Assembly: GCA_003117195.1 (NCBI GenBank)
Contig: BDSI01000108.1
Span: 256,614 to 320,613, forward strand
Source of the DNA: Eudorina sp. 2006-703-Eu-15
Lineage: Eukaryota > Chlorophyta > Chlorophyceae > Chlamydomonadales > Volvocaceae
Reading direction: 5' to 3'
Length of the DNA: 64,000 bases
In this document: one piece after another, positions 1 to 12,500 of the stretch
Layout: every line of letters starts with the position of its first letter
Position numbering within the stretch: position 1 is the stretch's first letter
Notes under the pieces: generated by a model
What the model was told of the DNA's origin: nothing
Database searches by the model: none
The model's input: the letters and a program-made list of their open reading frames with translations, nothing else
Made by a program: the position numbers and the translations under genes

Positions 1-565
1 TCCCGTTCCGTATGTCGTAAGCAGGTCGTATGTCCTTTAGAGAAGCCCTCACCCTTTGCCTTCGATACAAGGGTACAAGACATTGTAACATAAGAAATTG
101 CTTTCCAATAACAAATTCAAAGATTGAGAGTGTTTACGCGAGGCCTTGACAAACCATTGCTTTGAGCAGGCTCGACGATCATGGAACATTGTAGCTCACA
201 TGTTTTCTCATTCCTGTCGTCTCAATTGTTCTGGTGGTAGGCGCGAAGCTTTCGCCCGCGAACACCTTGGGTGGAAGCGCCGGAGTAGGCGTCGCAAGGG
301 TGCCTGCCTTGCGCTAGCATTTGCTCAGGAAAGCATCCGGTGAAGCCAGATACTCCAGCGCTAGAGAGGTTAAGTGTTCATTAGCAACTCAGGAGGAGAG
401 GCTCAACCGTACCTCTACTGCGTCATTCAGGCAAAGCTTCATCAGAGCGGCGCCTACCATCAACGTAGAGCACACGACTTGTCAGCCGGCCTTGGCAGGA
501 CAGCCTCGGGCGTGGACGTCACCGGCAGCGCGGTGGACGAAATGGGGAGCTTAATGCAGTAGCCC
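1..565. other. 5' flank and probable leader of the callose synthase gene
   Basis: No gene is supported here. Short open frames exist (for example 374-562 on +) but show no family motif. An in-frame TAG at 560-562 lies just before the ATG at 566, which closes that reading frame upstream and supports 566 as the start unless a spliced leader exon joins nearby. The stretch probably holds promoter and 5' untranslated sequence. I see no clear TATA box. Confidence 0.5.
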
Positions 566-3500
566 ATGCCAGTACATTTTTCCAGTGAGGCTCCTCCCCC
601 AAATGCTGGGGGAGGAGCAGGAGCCGGTGGTGGAGGAGCAGGCGGTGGAGTTTGGGGTGACATCCAAAATCTCCTCGGAGGGAATCCGTCCTTCAGCGAC
701 CAACAACACCCACATGTGCAGCAGCAAGCACCAAGTCCTCAGCAGACGTTTGCCCAACAAGCCGCGGCAGGGCAGCAGTCCAGCAAGAAAGGAGTTGGCT
801 GGCTCAGGCCTTTCAGCGCCAAGCCGAAGCAAGACGAAGTGCTGCGGTTAAATCCGCAGCAGGAGCATGAAGCAGCCCAGGTACCAGGAGCAAAGGATTG
901 GAAAACGTTTGTCGCAGGTGAGCGTGAAGGAACCAACGGCTTGGTGTCTCACATGGCGACGGCATAAGGTTCGGGAGTATTAATTTTATTAACGCAATTG
1001 TACCAGGATGGCTTGCCGACGAGGAGGAGGCTCCCCAAGTGGCTGAGGGACCTAACGGACGCGTCACGCTGGGTATGAACAGCGCATTAGCGGAAATGGC
1101 TGGCGACGCGGCTGGCCCTGGCACGGGTCCAGCACATGCAACGGGCGGCAATTTCATCGGTGTGCCAAAAACTGCAATGAAGAAGTCAGCCATGCGAGGC
1201 GTTTCGGCCAAGCCGCGCGCGAAGTCCGCGATGCGGCGACCGGGAGCAGCCTCAGCGCGTCCTCCCGTCATAACGGAGGACGCGATGAAGGACGAAGTCG
1301 ATCAGGATGACGATGACGACGAAATGCCCGTCGAAAAGGGCATCGTCAAGAAAAAGAAGAAAAAGAAGAAGGACCGGGACCGCAAGAACCCGTTCGTGAT
1401 GCCCCCGCTGCACACGTTCGCGTTTGAGCACCTGGTGCACAATATCGTATGGCGCGTGGGCCGGAACTTCGGCTTCCAAGCGTTCAACATCAACCCGCGG
1501 ACGCGCAACCGGGTGGGTGCCCTGGTAATGAACCCCTTCAGGCCGTGCCTTCCCTTGCGGCCTTGTATACCTGGAAGGGACGGGCCTAACTCCAATGGCA
1601 GTTCCTGTGCATGTTTGCAGGGCCACAACGCGGAGTGGACCCCCGCCACCATCTTCGTGGCGGGCGATCACCTGATTCAGCTGCTGGTGAAGAATTACTT
1701 CATCCGGCGGGACAAAGGCGAGGACGAGCGGCAGGAGGAGCGGTTTGCAAAAGCCGTGTTTGAGCTGCACACAACCATCTTCTACTCGTACGAGGAGTAC
1801 TGGAGCCACATGCATGGTTTGTCCATTCGGCCCGCCCTCATGCAGGTAGGCGCCCCGGCATTCGAAGTGCGCTGAAGGACCTAGCAGCTGTTCGTCGTGT
1901 CGTGTAATGACTAGGATACACAGTTGGAGTGGGAGCGAGCACGAGCGGGGCGATCAGGCGGGGATATGCCTCCCGACCCCTGGGCTACGGCAGGGAAGCG
2001 CGATTGCATCCGAGGACGGGCGAGAGGGAGCTTTCGAAGGGTGCATTGTTTGGATGACAAGCGTCAAGGACTCAGGAGGGTCATGTCGGCCACGGCGTTG
2101 TGCAGCTGGGATAACGGGAGTATGGCCGGTCCATGCGCACTGGACTGGCACCCGCTTGGGGCCCACGACGCTGAGAAAGCTTGTTGGGGTTGGCGGAATA
2201 GTTTGCACTGCTCCACAAAAGTCGACTCGCTTGAGGGGGAGCGGGTGCTGTGCCTGGGCGCTGCAGTTGTGTGCAGCCATCCGGGGCGCTTACACGGAAG
2301 CCGTTACATTGCTTTGGATCATGTGCATTTGGGGCAGTCTATAGCAGGACATAAAGGTGGTAGAAGCGCGGATAGGCAAAGGGCCGTGTGCTTGGGCCAC
2401 GGGAGGGGTGTGTTGCCAAGCATTTTAGACCGATACGCCGGCATCGCAGCGCCGTTCGAGCGCGTAAGGTGAGGGATTTTGACTGGTGAATAGCCGAAAA
2501 AGGGGGCCAACACGGGGCCAAGCTGAGGGTGGGTCTGGCCAAGCGCTTGCCTTGTTGCGCGTCAAGGCCCAAAGGAACGGTGCAGCATCTTGTTGCAATA
2601 CGACCGCGTAACATCTTGCCTGATGGTGTGGTCTTTTAGAATGTGTAGCTTGGCAGGTCAACATGTCGGCAAACTCTTACCCCATCCCATGCCATGTGGT
2701 GCCACTTGTGCAGGAGGTGCTGGACAAGCGCCGCTTTTGCGACGAGACGGTGGTTTGTGGCCTGCTGTCGGAGTTAGCGCTGTACTTCCTCATTTACACG
2801 GAGTCGTCGTCCATGCGCCACACGCCGGAGCTGCTGTGGTTCCTGTACTGGTGCATGAACCATAGGTGCGATAGCCTGGGCCGCGGTTGGGCGGCGCGCG
2901 CGAGAGGGGGTTTGGGCCGGCCAGGGCCGAGGGACAGCCCGCAAGCAGTTGAAGAGCTTCCCGCCGTGTCATGCAAAGAATCACGGGTGTCGGATTGGGA
3001 CGAATGAATAGGACGAAACGACCTTGACACAGGCCGCGAGGTGAGGGTATGCCTGGGCTGGTGGACTGCCAGAATGGGTATCGGGAAAAGGGGGGAGGGT
3101 GAAGCAAGTAAAGCGTGAAGTCGGGGTTGTCCTTGTGGTGTCGTGGGTGGTCGTCCGCTCGCAAGTGAGGCGTGTGAGGCCTGATCGAGGTTGCGTGAGC
3201 GCCGGAGCCGCGCAGGTCGCTTGCGTGCCCTGCATAAGCATGCGCACAGTCTCACGCTTGAGAAGTTGAGGTGCTTGACCTTCCCCTGAGTGCGAGGGAT
3301 TCGCCTCTCGGTGCTGCGCGCGTGACTGATGACGTTCTCGATGCACCCTGCGGGCGCTTGCAGATGTCCAGGACTGTCTTTTTGGTTTGCCTCAAGCTGC
3401 GAATGTGGCTCACACAGCCGCAGCCCCCGCCGGCCCCGCGCAGCGCCGCGTCCCCGAACCATGGCTCTCGTCCTGCCTATCCACGTTCTGCGCTGCAACC

Positions 3501-6500
3501 CCTTGTACCATCCGGCGTCACCTCCTCCCCGCTTCCTACGCCCGTCTGCGATGTCGCCCTTCCATTCACCCGTACGCCCGTGCATTCGTGCATTGCTATT
3601 TCCGTCTACCGTTTCCTGGACCCACCCTCTTTCGCCGCGTCGCCGCCGGGTTTGCGTGCTCTTTTCTTTTTTCTCTTTAATTTAACCTTTGCCTTTGCCT
3701 GCCGTTTGTCCGCCCTTTGTTGCAACTCACATCTTCCGTTCGCCTCGCCGTCCGTCCGCGTTTCGTCCCATTTGCGCAGGTGAGTACTACGTTCACGATC
3801 ATTTGTGCTGTCTGGGGTGTGGTCCGTCCTCGTGCTGTCGCGTGTTGGTTGGTCCGGGATGGGTCCGGCGGCGACGCGGTCGCCCGAGGTAACAGTGAGC
3901 GCACAATTCAGGTATGTATGGTAAGTAACTTGGGTCGCGTATTGACTCCTGTGCCACGTATCGGTTCCCCAATCCATACCTCCCCGCTTCCTCTGCCCAC
4001 CCACCAAGGATACTTCGTCCACCGTTTTCTTACCTCCCACCCACCCACCACCCACGCCGGCCCTGCTACAGCTACGTGATGCAGGATATGTGGGGCCGTG
4101 ACCCGCCCGAGAACTTCCCCAACATCCGGGAGGTGCGCGTGGGGCTGCGCAACAAGCACCAGGCGCTCATCCGGGAACTGCAGAACACGCTGGGCATCTA
4201 CCCGGACCGCATCCGTCCGGAGGACTGCGGCCGCTTGGGTCCCATCATGTCGCGCCTCAAGGCCAGCGAGGTGCCTGAGGAGCAGCGCATCATCATGGCT
4301 GACCTGGTCGCCTTTGGGGACGGCAACTTCTACTACGAGCGCGTCGTAACGCCCATCTTCTACGTCATCAGCTACGAAATCGACCACCTGTCCAACTTGG
4401 GCGTGGAGGTGGCCCACCGCCTGGGGTAGGCCTACCCTGGGGCTGGGGCTGGGGCATGCCCTTGCGACGGTCGGACGAAGCTGAAGAAGAACAAAACTGC
4501 GTGTTTAGAGAACAGACCCGGCCTAACTGTGTGTATGTGTGCGGACGCGGCTTGTGCTGTCGGCGTGCTGTTGCTTCTCCAATCCCGGACTCTGGGCGAG
4601 ATTTGCTGCTGTGTCTCCTTCCTGCGCCAACGCGGCCGCATCGTGGTCTCCCCCGTACCTGTCGCCCCGTGTGCACGGTCCGCACAGCTACGACGACATC
4701 AACGAGAGCATGGCCCACACCGGCGTGGTGCGTCTGGCGCTGCGTGACCTGCGCGTGCGCAGCGAGCAGATCGTGCGCGGCGAGGTGAACGAGGCGTACA
4801 ACACCATCACGCGACTGGGCTACCGCCGCGGCCGCGCCGAGACGAACTTCGACCCGCAGGTGGCGGCCGACTGGTGGCGCACCAACGTGTTCGTCAAGAC
4901 GTACCGCGAGCGGCGCTCCTGGCTGGCCGTGTTCCGCGCCTACTACCGAGTCTACACCCTGCACCTGGTTCTGTACCACGGCATGCAGGCGCAGGCGTTC
5001 GTGGGGTGGGTATGGCAGCACGATGGGGGCGGTCGGGGTTCCTGAAATGAGCTGGGGGGGCCGCGTGTTCTGCGAAAGGGCAGGGCCGACCAGAGGTACG
5101 GCCGGCGTGCAGGCAACCAACTTGTACTAGCGTGCTCACGGGATGCAATCCTTTTCCGCAACCGATGAGCGCATCCCGTGTAGTGTGCTGTAAGGACCAG
5201 AATGGTCTGCAGTGTGGGATAAGAGGCTGCCGGGATGGAACGTCAAGCTCCCCCACCACCGGTGGCGGCTCCCCCCTCCTCCGACAGGTGGAACTGGCGT
5301 ATGATCAGCAGCTGCCTCATCACGCACGCGTTTTGCACGGCGCTGGAGCGCTTCGCCAACTGGTACATGACGCGCAACCCGCCGGAGCCACTACAGACGG
5401 CGCTGTCCAAGGTCTTTGACAAGAAGTGGGTCCTGCATGCTTCATGTCCTTATTTCATGGTTGTTCTGCACGGCCGTGGGTGCTTTGTGGCCGCCCGTGC
5501 GTTGAATGCCCGAACCGTGCGAGGGTGTAAGCCTGTCTCGTGGTGGAGTCCACGTATCCGGGGTCTGGCGTCCAGCTTTGGTCTCGCTGCTCACCTGACT
5601 AACATCGAACCCGACGTTATGTGTAAAGTGCGCTTCTGCGCTTCGTATCCGACGGCCTTGCTCTCGCACCCTGTGTACTGTCCTCGACCCACAGGGGCAA
5701 CTTTAAGATCAGCCGGCGCGCCAACCAGCAGGCTTTGGCGGACGCGCGCGCCATCGGCTTTGGCGAGAGCAAGGCCATTGGCAGCGAGCAGTCCCGCATG
5801 GAGCCGGTGCGCGTGGTGGAGCTCGAGGGCAGCCCCTACCTGGGCACTCTGGGCCTGGTAGAGTGGGTAATCTTCGCCTTCTTTATTCTCGGCTGGTGAG
5901 GCCTTTTGAGTGAAAAGCAGGCCGTCAACGGCGCGTGTTCGAGGTGGCGAGGGCGGGCGTGAGTGAATGATTGAGGGATGGAGGGTCTGTCGTGAACTCG
6001 TGATTGTTGCAGAGGCTTCAATGTTGGATTATGATTTTTGGATGCGGCGCTTCAACGATCAGCTGGCCGGCCCCGTGCGCTTGCCTGTCTGCTTGGTCTT
6101 CACCCGCCTGCCCACGGCTCACGCGGTGCCCTGTCCTCGCAGGTACGTGCTGCAGTTCTACGAGGGCCCCTTCCGGCAGTTCTGTTGGGACTACTGGCCG
6201 CTGTTCAGCTGGTGCTACGTGGGTGCCTTCTTCCTGCACTTCCTCCTCACCACGCGTGACGGCTACACCATCTCGCTGACGCACGCGCTCAACCTGGGCC
6301 CCATCCTCAAAGCCAGCTCCTCGCGGCCGGATCCGGTGGGGCGTCGTCGGGGGAACTGACTGGGGGGACCGGGAATGGGATTTGGGTCGGACGTTTGGTT
6401 GATTGGTTGATCTGCTTATTTGGTCAAATGGTCAACCCATACGTGAGAGGAAGTTGTCACGCGGTCCTTGATACCTGGGTACACAAGCAGCACCTTCGCG

Positions 6501-9500
6501 CCCTCCATCATTGCGTGTCTGAAAATCCATCATCAGTCCAAGGGCCCACCACTGGCGTCCCCGTCGATAGCAATGCCCTTGAAAACCGTATGCCTTTCCG
6601 CCAACCCGTGTGCGCCGCGCGCCCTCGGCTTGCTCCCCGCAGGCGAACTGGATCATGGGTACCATGCACATGAAGTGGAAGCTCTTCTTCCTGGACGCTC
6701 TGTTCTGGATCATCGCCTTCGCCATGAAGATCCCCTTCGACTACTACATCATCTGCCAGCCGTCTGTCGCGCCGGTGAGCGCGACTCGCCAGGCCCAGCC
6801 CGTGTGCGCGTCCCGTTGCCGCCGGTAGCGAACCATAGCGTGGAACTGGTGCCCTGGTGCCCATTGCGCAGCTGCACAGCTGCACCGTTGCGGATCATGG
6901 ATGCGGCCGAGCGCATGGCGCGCATTACTTATCGTTGTAGGACAGCGACGTTGCGTCCCCGTGCCTTGGCATGATGCCATCTGCCTCTGTCCGCCTCCCT
7001 GGCCCTGTTTCGGTGCGCAGCTGAAACTGACGTTCAGGGTGGACTGGCTGGAGTGCGCCGTGGACTCCAAGGGCAGGCGCTTGTACTGGGGCGTCATCCC
7101 CTGCATCGGTGGCGACTGGGTGCTGGCCTTTGTCCGCCTGGCGCCCTTCATCATCGTGGTGCTGCTGGACACGTCGCTGTTCTACCAGGTGCGCGAGTGC
7201 GAGAGAGCGAGGGGAAGAAAGGATTAAGGCATGTGCGCGTTAGAGAAAAGCGGAACGAAGGGCTGGCACGTCGGGTGTCTGTGGATCGACTGGGGCATAG
7301 CTCGGTATTGATGTTAATAGCGGGCAGCGAAGGCACAATCGGCCACGCAGCCGACGCCCCGCCATCTTAACATTTCGCTATCCTCAGCACCATTTTGCGT
7401 CACCGAACGTCATCCCCTTGCGTACACTGCATGCGCCGCTGAACCGTGCGTGCTTTCCCCAGGTGTCGACCACGCTGTTCGGCCTCTTCCGCGGCCTGTT
7501 CAAGCTGGACCTGGGTGTGCTGACTGCTTGGGATGAGGTGGTCAAGGAATTTTACAAGGCGCCGTATCGCTGGTGGTTCAAGTGCATGTCGGAGGTTGGC
7601 AACCGCAACCAGCTGACGCTGCTGAAGCTTATGCTGTTCGACAATGCCGCGGACCCCGAGACGGGCGCGATCGTGTCGGATGGCAAGATGTTCAAGAAGG
7701 CTGTGCTGACGCCCGAGGAGATCATGGGCACGAAGCGGCGCTCCGTCAACGTGGCGGTGGGTCGGGGCGTCGAGACGTTTGCGGAAGAGCAGAGGATGGG
7801 AAGCCGGTGCCCCGGGGTGCTGCCGGGTCTGGGCGTTGTGAAGGGCGAACCGAACGCCTGGGCGGGCATGTAGGGCGGCGGGGTACAAAGAATAGAACGG
7901 TGCCAGCTGTTGCCTCACATTGGGACGGTCGTGCGACCGGGTCCGCGATTAACGGCAGGTGTAGATGCAGTGCAGTTAGGGTGCCTGAGCTTTGCACCGT
8001 TGTCCTTGTCGGCTGTGCCCGATGTTGTAGGCTGTCTTGGACGGTGACGATGACGATGACAGCGCGGCCGCGGCTGCAGGCCAGGGCCCGCGCGCCGGCC
8101 AGGCCAGCAGGGCCGCGCCGAAGGGCGGCGCTGGTGGTAAGGGCGGCGACCAGGGCAAGCCACTGAGCCAGGGCTGGAAGACGGCCCTGCAGAACTTCGG
8201 CCGGCGCGGCGACCAGCAACAACCACAGCAGCAGCAGCAGCCGCAGGGCAAACAGCAGGCGGCCAAGCCGCAGCAGGGCAAGGTAAGGATTCGGCCATGA
8301 TGCGTTTCGATACCTTCACCCAGTAGCGCCTGGCGAATGTTTGCCCAGCTGCCTTCCCGGTGCTAGGCCTCAACCATCGCTAAGTCGTATGAACTCCGCG
8401 AAGTGTTGGAACCCATGTTTCTGACCGCCTGTATCTCTGCCTCACTTGTACGTTCGCTCACTTATTGGCTCGGCTGTCCTCCCCACCGCATGGCAGACAG
8501 CGCAGTTCATCGCTGTGTACCCACCTCGCATGTCCCGCCCCGCCAGGCCGGCCAGAAGGGCGGTCCGCTGCTGCCGACCTCAACCAACATGAAGCAGATG
8601 CAGAAGCAGTTGCATCAGATGCAGCGCCTGCCTGTGAAGCTGCCCATGACCACCATTACGGAGCGCATGATAGCCAACACGGAGCGCCAGCGCGAGGGAG
8701 CCGAGGGCCCCAAGCCCAAGCTCGCCAGCGTCGCGGAGAAGCTGCTGGGCAACAAGCAGGTGGCCACAACTGCAGCCAAGCTGAAGGAGATGTCGCCGGA
8801 GGAGAAGCGCAAGGAGATTATTGCGCGCATCCAGGCGGCCCAGAAGATACGGAAGGAGGGCGGCGCCGAAGGCGGGGCGCCTTCAGCTGGCCTGCCGGGG
8901 GGCGATTTGCTCGAGGACGGCGGCGTGCGGCGCGGCAACAGCGGCGCGGCAGGCGTGCTGGTCAACGCGCCGGCGTCGCCCAAGCGCGCTCCGCAGGTCC
9001 GGTGGGGCCGCGCGGCGGCGGCGGCGGCCAAAGCGCGGCCCAGCGACGAGGGCGGCGACGGCGGCGGCGCGGCGGCGGGCGAGCCCCGACGCGATTTGTT
9101 GAAGATGGACGCGGAGGCGTCTGACGAAGATGTCACTCCCAGGAAGCCAGACGCGGAGGACACGCTGCGGCCCTTCTCCGCTGGCACCCTGGGTCCAGAC
9201 AGCCGCAAGGTGCTGATTCCGGCGAGCCGCGCGACGGCCAGCCGCGGCGGCGACGGCGCGTCCAGCGACGAGGGCGGCGCAGGCGGCGTCAAGGCCGGAG
9301 CGTCGCTGCCCATGCCGGTTGAGGAGGTGGATGATGAGCTGTTCGGGCCGGACCACGACAAGCCCGCCTCCGCTGGCAGCGCCGCCACGCCGGCTACCCT
9401 GGAGCGCGCCGCTGCCGCCGCGGTACTGAACCCGAACCTGGCCGGGTCCACGGCGACGCGGGCCGCGACGCCGACCCTCTTCGGAGGTGCGGGCCGCAGC

Positions 9501-12500
9501 AGCATCGGCCCTGCCGCGGCTGCTGACACCCCCATCGCCCCTGCAGGCTTCGACGGGGTGGGCTCAGAGAGCGTCAAGAACCGCGATCAGCTGCGAGCTG
9601 ACTGGGAGGCCCATAAGGCCCGCATGTCACAGGACCCGCTGGTGCCGGCGGCGGCAGCGCCGCCGCTGGAACGACCCGACTCCTTCGGCTTCGGCCCCAG
9701 CGCGAGCGGGCGCCGCGACCTGGGGCCGCAGCAGTGGCCAACTTTGCTGGGCGGTGCCGGCGGCGGCGGCAGCATCGGTTCTGCAGGCAGCGGCAGCGGG
9801 GCGCGCATGAGTGCCAACGGCACGCCACCCAGCCCCGCTCTCACGGCCGTGGGCGGCATGGATCCGCCACCGCGCTACTCATGGACGGGTGCACCGTCCG
9901 ACGCCGAGGCCATGGCGCGGACGCTGTCGTCCAACCGCCAGGCGGCGGAGGTGGCACGGGCGGGGCTGCTGTCGCCACTCGGTGGCGCAGGCGGCGGCTC
10001 CATGCCGCGGCCGTCACGGCTGCGTGGCACGAGCAAGCCCGACACGCCACCGAGCGGGATCGAGCTGGGGGAGTACCCGCAGGCCATGTCTCCGCGACCG
10101 ACCACGTCGGAGCCGACGGTGGAGGACATGGACGATATTGACCTGGGGGGAACGTACCGCGGCTACGCAGGGCTGTCGGGCGACCTGGCCGTCCCCGGTA
10201 GCGCCGCCGGCAGCGCCGCCGCCGGAGCTGTCGCGCCGCTTTCGCCGGAACGTGGCACGACGCCGACTCTTCGGCGGCCCGCGCGCATGGCGCCTGGCGC
10301 CCGCTCGCCGCCACGGCAAGGCGGGGGCGCGGCCATCGACTTTGACCCCCCGCCCAACATCTCCTCTCTCAACTTGGACGACGTGCCCACGGATACACTG
10401 GAGCAGCGCGGGGGTACCCCGGGGGGGAAGCCGGGGAGCGGGGGCAGCGGCGGCGCGACCTTCAGCCCATCGGGCAGCGGCGGTGCCCGCGTCAGCGGCC
10501 CCGGCACCAGCCGCTTCAGCTCCGCCGGCAATGGCAGCGGCGGCAGCCAGGGACCGCGCGCCGGACCTGTGGCCGAGGGTGTGGTGGACCGCATCAGCAG
10601 CGGGGTGGAGGCGGCCGCGGGCAACTGGGCGGCGCTGGCGCAATCGGGCGTGGGCCCGCTTGCCGCGGGCGCGAGCAATCTTTTTGCCTGGCAGGAGGAC
10701 GAGGACGACGAGGTGGCGAGCTGGTGGACGCGGCGGTTGGAGTCGGCGCACGCGCGTGCCTACCGGATGGCGCAGGGCGTGATGGACGAGGAGCAGGAGG
10801 CCGCGGCGCTGTCCACGCTGACGGCCTTCCGGCCCGACGGCGACCCGTTGTCGATGGTGTACGAGTGGCGCGTGGAGGACGCCGGCGCCGCCGCCGCGTC
10901 TGAGCCCGCGGCGCGCAGCAGCCACAGCAGCCACACCGAGAGCAGCGACGAGATCCGTCCCGCGGCGGCAGTGGCCGAGGCCTGGGAGCTGCCCGGTACC
11001 CCCGGTCGGGAGGACTACGCAGCGCCACGCGCTGGCGGTGTAGCGCGCGGCCCCGCGGAGCTCCCACCGCTGACCTCCGCGGCGTCGTGTTCCTCGTCGT
11101 TCACCGCTGACGCCACTGCCGGGTACGGCAGCGGCGGCAGTGCCAGTGGCAGCGGCGGGGCGACGGGCGGCGACGGCGCCGGCACGTCAGCCTGGACGAC
11201 AGTGCTTGACGCGGCTCGGCTCGGCGGGCCCGTGGCAGAGGCGACGCAGTTCGGCGGCGACCGGCCGGGCAGCCCCGACCTGCTCGGGACGCCGACGCGG
11301 CTGCGGCCCCCGCCGCCGCCGCCTCCGGAGGACGAAGACATCGACATCGACCCGGTGCTGATGCGCGGCCTGACCAAGAAGCAAAGCAGCGGCGGTCCCG
11401 GCGGTCCCGGCGGCGCCGGCAGTGAGGCCGCAGGCGGCGTGGTCGCACGGTCCGTGAGCGGCACCTCTTTGCACAGCAACTTCTTCAAGGACGCCAAGTA
11501 CGACGACCGGGAGAGCGAGCCCGCGCCCGCGCCCGCGCCTTTGAAGCTTAAGAGCCGCCTCAAGTTGGAGCCCATAGGGGGCGGCAGAGACGTGGCGGCG
11601 CCCGGCGGCGCCGGCGCGGGTGACGGCGGCGACAGCGGCAACAACTCACAGGCGGCGGGCAAGCCCGGCCGGCGCCGGTCGGTCATGTTCGGCGGGGAGG
11701 AGGTAGAGGAGTACGTGCCCGGGTCGATTGCTGGTGACAAGGGCGGCGACAGCCCCAGTGCCGCCCCGCCGCCGCTGGCGGGTACGAGCGGCCGGCGGCT
11801 GCACGCCTCCAACAGCCAGAACCGGCCTACAACAGCGGCCGATGGCGAGGGCGGCATCATGTCACGCTGGCTGGCGGGCCTGTCGGGCTGGACGGGACTG
11901 GGCGGTAACAAGGTGACGCCAGCGGATGAGGATGAGGCGGCGGACGAGGAGGCGGCGGTGCGTGCCGCGCGGCAGCTGCAAGGCGCCGGTGGTGGGGGCG
12001 GCGGGCAGGGCTCCAAGGCGAGCGGCGGGCAGGGCAGCAACGCCGCCGGCCGGCGATCCATGCGCGCATCCTTCGTGGGGGGCCCGTCCTTCCGCGCCGG
12101 CATCGCGTCCTTCCGGGGTATCGGCGGCGGTGGAGCCGCCGCGCGGCCGACGACCGCCGGCCAGGGGCGGCCCACGACCGCGCTGCCGCGCACCGTGCAG
12201 GCGCGCTCGCAGGCCTCGGCGCTGCGGCCCATGACCGCAATGAGGCCCATGACCGCCCTGCGGCCAACGACGGCTCGCCCCACGACGGCTCGTCCCATGA
12301 CGGCGCTGCTGGGGGTGGACCCCGCCAAGGAGGCTAAGCGCAAGGAGAAGAAGGAGCGCGAGCAGGTGGGCAAGCGAGACGAGGGGGCCGCTTGGGCGTG
12401 AATGAATGTGCGCAAGGCTGGCTGGCTGCTGCCGTCTGTCCAATTGTCCGACTGTCCGCAGCCTGTGAAGGGGAGCTGCCATGGTTCCTGGGTCTTGTCC

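Noticed and set aside
5863..5866. Alternative callose synthase donor after TGG at 5866 (GTAATC)
   Set aside because: It would leave phase 0, but the next exon at 6143 needs a two-base carry. The GTGGGT donor at 5863 fits phase and matches donors used elsewhere in the gene.
11015..12415. Long minus-strand open frame (466 codons) opposite the callose synthase giant exon
   Set aside because: It is an antisense shadow of a GC-rich, stop-poor coding exon. The plus strand keeps enzyme frame and phase through the region, and the minus product is Pro/Ser/Arg low-complexity without motifs.
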